Below, in pieces: positions 35,810 to 39,626 of a stretch of 39,626 nt of DNA. The notes beneath the pieces were generated by a model. The model ran no database searches and was not told the DNA's origin. It worked only from the letters and a program-made list of their open reading frames with translations. The position numbers were made by a program, and so were the translations under genes. Positions within the stretch are counted from its first letter, which is position 1. Every line of letters starts with the position of its first letter. The DNA is taken from the NCBI GenBank assembly GCA_041946825.1, contig JBHGBD010000034.1, positions 1 to 39,626 of the forward strand, written 5' to 3'. This DNA is from CAZTHM01 sp041946825 (GTDB lineage Bacteria > Acidobacteriota > Terriglobia > UBA7540).

Positions 35810-35836
35810 CAGATGTATCTGCAGGAGGAAAAAGAA

Positions 35837-36217
35837 ATGAGGGATTTCCGCACTCTGAAAGTATGGGCGAAAGCGCATGAGCTGACACTGGCGGTTTACA
35901 GAACCACTCGCTTGTTCCCCAAGGATGAATTATACGGCCTCACCAGTCAGATTCGGCGCTCCTGCGAGTCTATCCCAGCCAACATTGCAGAGGGTTGCGG
36001 GAGAACGGGCGGGGCCGAACTGGCAAGGTTTCTCAATATCGCGATGGGCTCGGCCAGCGAGCTCGAGTATCATTTGCTCCTGTCCCGTGATCTGGACCTT
36101 CTCGAGGCCAGAAATTACGAACAGCTCGCAGCCAACGTGGTCGAGCTAAAACGCATGCTCACAAGTTTCGTGCAAAAACTAAAGACCCCTGACGTTATAC
36201 CGATTGCTGAAAGCTGA
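35837..36217 (+). CDS. Four-helix-bundle protein (S23/IVP family)
   Basis: A 126-residue protein of the family first seen in 23S rRNA intervening sequences and related to the Avd accessory protein of diversity-generating retroelements. Typical segments are FRTLKVWAKAHELTLAVY, GLTSQIRRSCESIPANIAEG and LNIAMGSASELEYHLLLSRDL. The chosen ATG has AGGAGG 8 nt upstream. The last codons (Ala-Glu-Ser-stop) are read from the right-hand heptad array. No reverse transcriptase or template repeat is nearby, so it is not part of a recognisable retroelement. Members probably bind nucleic acid as pentamers; the role here is unknown. Confidence 0.88.
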   Translation: MRDFRTLKVWAKAHELTLAVYRTTRLFPKDELYGLTSQIRRSCESIPANIAEGCGRTGGAELARFLNIAMGSASELEYHLLLSRDLDLLEARNYEQLAANVVELKRMLTSFVQKLKTPDVIPIAES

Positions 36218-36233
36218 AGGCTGACGGCTGAAC
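36206..36233. repeat. Right heptad array of the four-helix-bundle cassette
   Basis: Four heptads: GCTGAAA, GCTGAAG, GCTGACG, GCTGAAC. The first two encode the C-terminus and stop codon of the four-helix-bundle gene. The same unit type is found at 81-115. Confidence 0.85.
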
Positions 36234-36259
36234 GCATTGAGTTGTTGGAGCGAATCGTT

Positions 36260-37231
36260 ATGTCATTTCCCACCCACCGTCCTCGTCGCCTGCGCCGCAC
36301 GGAGGCGATTCGTGATCTCGTGCGCGAGACGCGCCTCACGACACGCGCCCTGATTTACCCGCTCTTCGTCTGTCCCGGCTCGAAGGTCAAGGCCGAAATT
36401 AAATCGATGCCCGGCAATTACCGCTGGTCGGTGGACTTGCTCGTCGACGAGTGCAAAGCGATCCACGGGCTGGGGATTCCCGCCGTGATCCTGTTCGGCA
36501 TTCCGGAAAAGAAAGACGAATTCGGGTCGGACGCCTATGCCTCGGAAGGCATTGTGCAGCGCGCGGTGCGCGCTATTAAGCAGGCCGTTCCCGGGCTGAT
36601 CGTGATCTGCGACTTGTGCCTGTGTGAGTACACCAGCCACGGCCATTGCGGCGTAGTGAAGGGAACGGAAATTGACAACGATTCGACCCTCGAATTACTG
36701 GCCAAGGCCGCGCTGGCCCAGGTCCAGGCGGGCGCCGACATCGTCGCGCCTTCCGACATGATGGACGGCCGCGTGGCGCGCATCCGGGCCGAATTGGACG
36801 CGCGCGGGTTCAACCAGATTCCCATTCTGGCTTACTCGGCGAAATACGCTTCGGGATTTTACGGTCCGTTCCGCGAGGCCGCGGATTCCACGCCGCAGTT
36901 CGGCGACCGGCGCTCGCATCAGATGGACCCCGCCAACCAGCGCGAGGCGTTGCGCGAAATCGCTCTCGATATCGACGAGGGCGCGGACATCATCATGGTC
37001 AAGCCGGCGCTGCCTTATCTGGACGTCATTGCTCTGGCGCGGCGCCAGTTTGATGTGCCCATCGCCGCCTATCAGGTAAGCGGAGAATTCTCCCTGATCG
37101 AGGCCGCCGCGCGGCAGGGCTGGATCGACCGCGAACGGATTATCCTGGAATCTCTGACTTCCATTCGCCGCGCCGGCGCGGATATGATCCTCACGTACTT
37201 CGCCAAGGATGTGGCGCGATTGCTGAAGTAG
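36260..37231 (+). CDS. hemB: Delta-aminolevulinic acid dehydratase (porphobilinogen synthase)
   Basis: A 323-residue cytosolic enzyme that condenses two 5-aminolevulinate molecules to porphobilinogen in tetrapyrrole synthesis. The zinc-binding cysteines Cys120, Cys122 and Cys130 are present (CDLCLCEYTSHGHCG), so this is a zinc-type enzyme. The Schiff-base lysines are Lys195 (AYSAKYAS) and Lys248 (MVKPALPYLD). The length is normal. The ATG at 36260 has GGAG 9 nt upstream; a TTG at 36242 would add six residues. It lies 26 bp after the heptad array. It probably continues the lptD transcription unit. No other heme gene is adjacent. Confidence 0.96.
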   Translation: MSFPTHRPRRLRRTEAIRDLVRETRLTTRALIYPLFVCPGSKVKAEIKSMPGNYRWSVDLLVDECKAIHGLGIPAVILFGIPEKKDEFGSDAYASEGIVQRAVRAIKQAVPGLIVICDLCLCEYTSHGHCGVVKGTEIDNDSTLELLAKAALAQVQAGADIVAPSDMMDGRVARIRAELDARGFNQIPILAYSAKYASGFYGPFREAADSTPQFGDRRSHQMDPANQREALREIALDIDEGADIIMVKPALPYLDVIALARRQFDVPIAAYQVSGEFSLIEAAARQGWIDRERIILESLTSIRRAGADMILTYFAKDVARLLK

Positions 37232-37233
37232 AT

Positions 37234-37267
37234 GCGCGAGCGGCCGGCGCAAACCGCTGGCTCGCGC
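37234..37267 (+). other. Intercistronic hairpin between hemB and dacB
   Basis: GCGCGAGC (37234-37241) is perfectly complementary to GCTCGCGC (37260-37267). An alternative inner pairing is AGCGG with CCGCT. It ends a few bases before the dacB ribosome binding region (GGGAG near 37270), so folding could modulate dacB translation. Confidence 0.45.
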
Positions 37268-37284
37268 TCGGGAGCCTATTTCGC

Positions 37285-38844
37285 GTGACTCTCCTCTCCC
37301 GCCGATTGCTCGCCTCCACGTTTCTTCTCCTTGCAGTTTCTTCCCTTGCACCTGCCGCCAAAATCCGGGAGGTTGACGCCGGCCCGCACGCGCTGGTTCG
37401 GAAGATTGAAGCCATTCTGCGCAGTAGTGACGCGCGACGAGGGCAGTGGGGCATCGCGGTTGTCCAGCTTTCCAACAACCGGGTTCTCTATACGCGCGAG
37501 GCCGATAGACTCTTCCTGCCCGCTTCCAACATGAAGCTGTTTACCACCGCCGCCGCGGTCGAGGAACTCGGCCCCGATTTCGTATTCCGTACCACCGTCG
37601 AGAGCTCGACCCCGCCCGACGCCGAGGGGCGCGTGGCCGATCTGATTCTGGTGGGCCGGGGAGATCCGACGCTGGGCAATCGCGTCATGCCCGGCGAGCC
37701 CACGCCGCCCAATCAGCCCCCGGCGGATGCGGTGTTTCAAAAGCTGGCGGATCAGGTTGCGGCGCGCGGCGTGCGCGAAGTGGCAGGGAATCTCATCGCC
37801 GACGACAGTTATTTTCTCTATGAGCCGTTCAGCCACGGCTGGGAAGAAGAGGACCTGCAGTGGGGCTACGGCGCGCCGGTGACCGCGCTGGCCGTCAATG
37901 ACAACGCATTGCTTCTGCGCGCGCGCCCGGCTTCAAGCGCCGGCGCATCGGCGCAGGTCACGCTCGAGCCCTTTGCGGACCTCTATCAGCTCAACAACCG
38001 ATTGCTTACAGCGGTCGCTGGCCGCCGCAAGCAGATTTACATCGAACGCGCACCCGGCTCGAACCGGCTCGACGTCTGGGGCGAAATCCCGCTTGGCGCG
38101 GACGAAGAGCAGACGGCGATTTCCATCGCCAACCCGCCGCTGCTGGCGGGGGAACTGCTTCGACGCGCGCTCGAGGCGCGGGGAATCCGGGTTCGCGGAC
38201 GAGTCGAAGTGTACCATCTGAGCCGCATCGAAGCGGCGACGGCCGACTCGCCGCCTGCCCCGTCGCCGGCGCGAATCACGCTCGCGGAAAACATCTCTTC
38301 CCCATTGCGGGAGGAACTGAAATTAATCAACAAATTCAGCCAAAACTTGCACGTTGAAATGCTATTGCGGACGCTGGGGCAGGAGGTGAAACATTACGGC
38401 AGTCTGACGGTGGGCCTGGAGGTTTTGAACGAGTTTGCCGCCCGCGTGGGCATCGAGCCGGGAGAGGTGAACTTTGCCGACGGGTCAGGGCTTTCGCGCC
38501 ACGACCTGGTGACGCCCCGAGCCGTCGTCAAGCTGCTCAAATTCATGTCGGCCTCATCGCGGTCGAGCGCCTTTCTCGACTCGCTTCCCGTCGCGGGCGT
38601 GGACGGAACGCTTGACGAGCGGTTCAACGGAACGCCGCTGAAAGGCCGCGTCCGCGCCAAGACCGGGACCATGGAGCACACCAACGCGCTCTCGGGCTAT
38701 ATGGATTTGCCCACAGGCGAGCGTCTGGCTTTCTCGATTATTGGCAATGGCCACCTTTTGAGTTCCTTTGATGGCGCCGCCGTGATCGATGAGATTACTC
38801 TCGCGATTTACCGCCATTTTGCACGCCGCGGGAAAATGCGATAG
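37285..38844 (+). CDS. dacB: D-Ala-D-Ala carboxypeptidase/endopeptidase, PBP4 family
   Basis: A 519-residue periplasmic S13 penicillin-binding protein that trims peptidoglycan stem peptides. It has a signal peptide (about 1-25, cleavage near APAA). The three active-site motifs are intact: Ser81-X-X-Lys84 in LPASNMKLFTTAA, Ser352-Gln-Asn354 in FSQNLHVEM, and Lys459-Thr-Gly in RAKTGTMEHTNALSGYM. The long insert between the first two motifs is typical of PBP4. The GTG start at 37285 has GGGAG about 11 nt upstream. It follows hemB by 53 bp. It could act with the deacetylase and S41-like proteins in wall remodelling, an inference from shared neighbourhood. Confidence 0.93.
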   Translation: MTLLSRRLLASTFLLLAVSSLAPAAKIREVDAGPHALVRKIEAILRSSDARRGQWGIAVVQLSNNRVLYTREADRLFLPASNMKLFTTAAAVEELGPDFVFRTTVESSTPPDAEGRVADLILVGRGDPTLGNRVMPGEPTPPNQPPADAVFQKLADQVAARGVREVAGNLIADDSYFLYEPFSHGWEEEDLQWGYGAPVTALAVNDNALLLRARPASSAGASAQVTLEPFADLYQLNNRLLTAVAGRRKQIYIERAPGSNRLDVWGEIPLGADEEQTAISIANPPLLAGELLRRALEARGIRVRGRVEVYHLSRIEAATADSPPAPSPARITLAENISSPLREELKLINKFSQNLHVEMLLRTLGQEVKHYGSLTVGLEVLNEFAARVGIEPGEVNFADGSGLSRHDLVTPRAVVKLLKFMSASSRSSAFLDSLPVAGVDGTLDERFNGTPLKGRVRAKTGTMEHTNALSGYMDLPTGERLAFSIIGNGHLLSSFDGAAVIDEITLAIYRHFARRGKMR

Positions 38845-38887
38845 CGGGGTACAAGCCGCCGATCATAGTTCGGTGCTAAAGAGGATT

Positions 38888-39457
38888 ATGAAGACCGTCA
38901 CCATATTTGGCAGCTCGCTTCCGGGAGAAGGTACGGCGGCCTATGAAGAAGGCCGCCTGCTGGGACGCCGCCTGGCCGAAAACGGACTGGTCGTGTGCAA
39001 CGGCGGCTATCGGGGCCTTATGGAGGCTTCGGCGCGCGGCGCGCGCGAAGCGGGCGGCCACACGATTGGCGTGACGTGCGCGATCTGGCCGGCCGCGGCC
39101 AATCCGTGGATTCAGGAGGAGGTCCGAACCGGGTCGTTTCTCGAACGGCTGCTGGCGCTGATCGAGCGCGGCGACGCCTACATTGTGCTGCCGGGCGGGA
39201 CGGGAACCCTCGCGGAATTGGCATTAGTCTGGGAGATGATGAACAAGTCCAGCCTGGCCAAGACCGTGGGCGGGCGCAAACCCCTGCTTGTCATGGAACG
39301 CTACTGGCAGCCGGTTGTCGCATGCCTCCAGCAGGAAGGCTCGCTGGGCAGCGTCGAGAACGCCAGCATGGAGGCGACGCGGCGGACCATGGAGATCGTC
39401 ACTCTCGTCAAGAGCGTTGAAGACGCGGTTGCCTATTTGCGCGAGCGGCTCTACTGA
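38888..39457 (+). CDS. LOG-family nucleotide-binding protein
   Basis: A 189-residue Rossmann-type protein. Motifs are KTVTIFGSS at the N-terminus, NGGYRGLMEASARGA, and PGGTGTLAELALVWEMM (about 99-115), the PGGxGTxxE signature of the lysine-decarboxylase-like/LOG family. Many members hydrolyse cytokinin riboside monophosphates or other nucleotides; the true substrate here is unknown. The ATG at 38888 has AGAGG about 4 nt upstream. A longer frame to 38789 reads the end of dacB out of frame. It follows dacB by 43 bp. Confidence 0.85.
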   Translation: MKTVTIFGSSLPGEGTAAYEEGRLLGRRLAENGLVVCNGGYRGLMEASARGAREAGGHTIGVTCAIWPAAANPWIQEEVRTGSFLERLLALIERGDAYIVLPGGTGTLAELALVWEMMNKSSLAKTVGGRKPLLVMERYWQPVVACLQQEGSLGSVENASMEATRRTMEIVTLVKSVEDAVAYLRERLY

Positions 39458-39484
39458 GTATTGCGTACTAAAGTCACCAACTCC

Positions 39485-39612
39485 CCCTCACCCGTCCGTC
39501 GGCTGACGGACACCCTCTCCCGCCTGGGGAGAGGGCTGCAGACTACGTTTAAATTGCCCTCGCCCTGAGGGAGAGGGGGGACCCCGATGCAGTCCATCGG
39601 GGTGGGTGAGGG
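39485..39612. repeat. Nested palindromic intergenic repeat
   Basis: The outer arms CCCTCACCC (39485-39493) and GGGTGAGGG (39604-39612) enclose four hairpins: GTCCGTC with GACGGAC (39494-39511), CCCTCTCCC with GGGAGAGGG (39513-39535), CCCTC with GAGGG (39557-39577), and ACCCCGATG with CATCGGGGT (39581-39603). Such CCCTCNCCC-type nested palindromes are dispersed in many GC-rich bacterial genomes, often as non-autonomous elements. It starts 27 bp after the LOG gene. Confidence 0.8.
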
Positions 39613-39626
39613 CGGCGACCGCAGCG

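Larger units (their letters stand above)
35782..36233 (+). mobile_element. Candidate 452-bp heptad-flanked cassette
   Basis: A single four-helix-bundle gene is enclosed by inverted 28-bp arrays of four heptads each. Aligned as an inverted repeat, 22 of 28 positions are Watson-Crick complementary and two more are G-T. ATTGA occurs at 35775-35779, overlapping the lptD stop, and at 36236-36240, just outside the right array, like a target duplication. Removing the unit would leave lptD and hemB about 20 bp apart. No transposase is present, so mobility would have to be in trans. This is inference from structure only. Confidence 0.4.

Noticed and set aside
35837..36217. Diversity-generating retroelement around the Avd-like gene
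   Set aside because: No reverse transcriptase, template repeat or variable repeat is present nearby.

Overview
The window looks like a chromosomal segment of a GC-rich, Gram-negative (LPS-bearing) bacterium, most plausibly an Acidobacteriota member. This rests on an LptD homologue, BamA-type outer-membrane barrels, a GWxTD-domain protein (a family typical of Acidobacteriota and a few related phyla), a carboxypeptidase-like regulatory domain fused to a barrel, and heptad-periodic intergenic repeats. The phylum call is inference; no rRNA, tRNA or CRISPR array was seen.

Layout. 1-2.9 kb: a perfect 7-bp tandem array, a second degenerate heptad array, mtnA (methionine salvage) and a group II PLP decarboxylase. 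2.9-10.7 kb, minus strand: a MacAB-like export operon (adaptor, ATPase, two separate permeases), then an MFS transporter and a GIDE-domain membrane protein. 11.3-19.4 kb, plus strand: a GWxTD lipoprotein-like secreted protein, a small carboxypeptidase-regulatory/beta-barrel protein, and a two-component pair: a PDZ-multi-TM-GAF-PAS histidine kinase overlapping a sigma-54 activator. A well-matched sigma-54 promoter sits directly in front of the kinase gene, suggesting autoregulation. 19.5-27.1 kb, minus strand: a HGSNAT-like acyltransferase, a VapBC pair, a CPBP protease coupled to a conserved protein of unknown function, uvrA with its own sigma-70 promoter, and a PAP2 phosphatase. 27.5-29.4 kb: two paralogous secreted glycine-zipper proteins. 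29.4-33.3 kb, minus strand: a zinc-ribbon RDD protein, then an S41 peptidase homologue that has lost both catalytic residues and is coupled to a divergent polysaccharide deacetylase. 33.4-39.5 kb, plus strand: lptD, a four-helix-bundle gene, hemB, a PBP4-type DacB and a LOG-family protein, ending in a nested palindromic repeat.

Functional theme. Much of the region is envelope biology: LPS assembly (LptD), peptidoglycan trimming (DacB, the CtpA-like and deacetylase pair), export (MacAB-like), surface proteins (GWxTD, barrel, glycine-zipper proteins) and a membrane-sensing sigma-54 two-component system. Around this sit housekeeping genes (mtnA, hemB, uvrA).

The most novel-looking structure is a 452-bp unit between lptD and hemB. 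It holds one four-helix-bundle gene flanked by inverted arrays of four heptads each, with a possible ATTGA duplication overlapping the lptD stop codon. This resembles a small insertion cassette. Similar heptad-periodic arrays occur at other gene ends in the window. Other strong leads are the S41 pseudoprotease and the self-regulated sigma-54 system with a GAFTSA variant.
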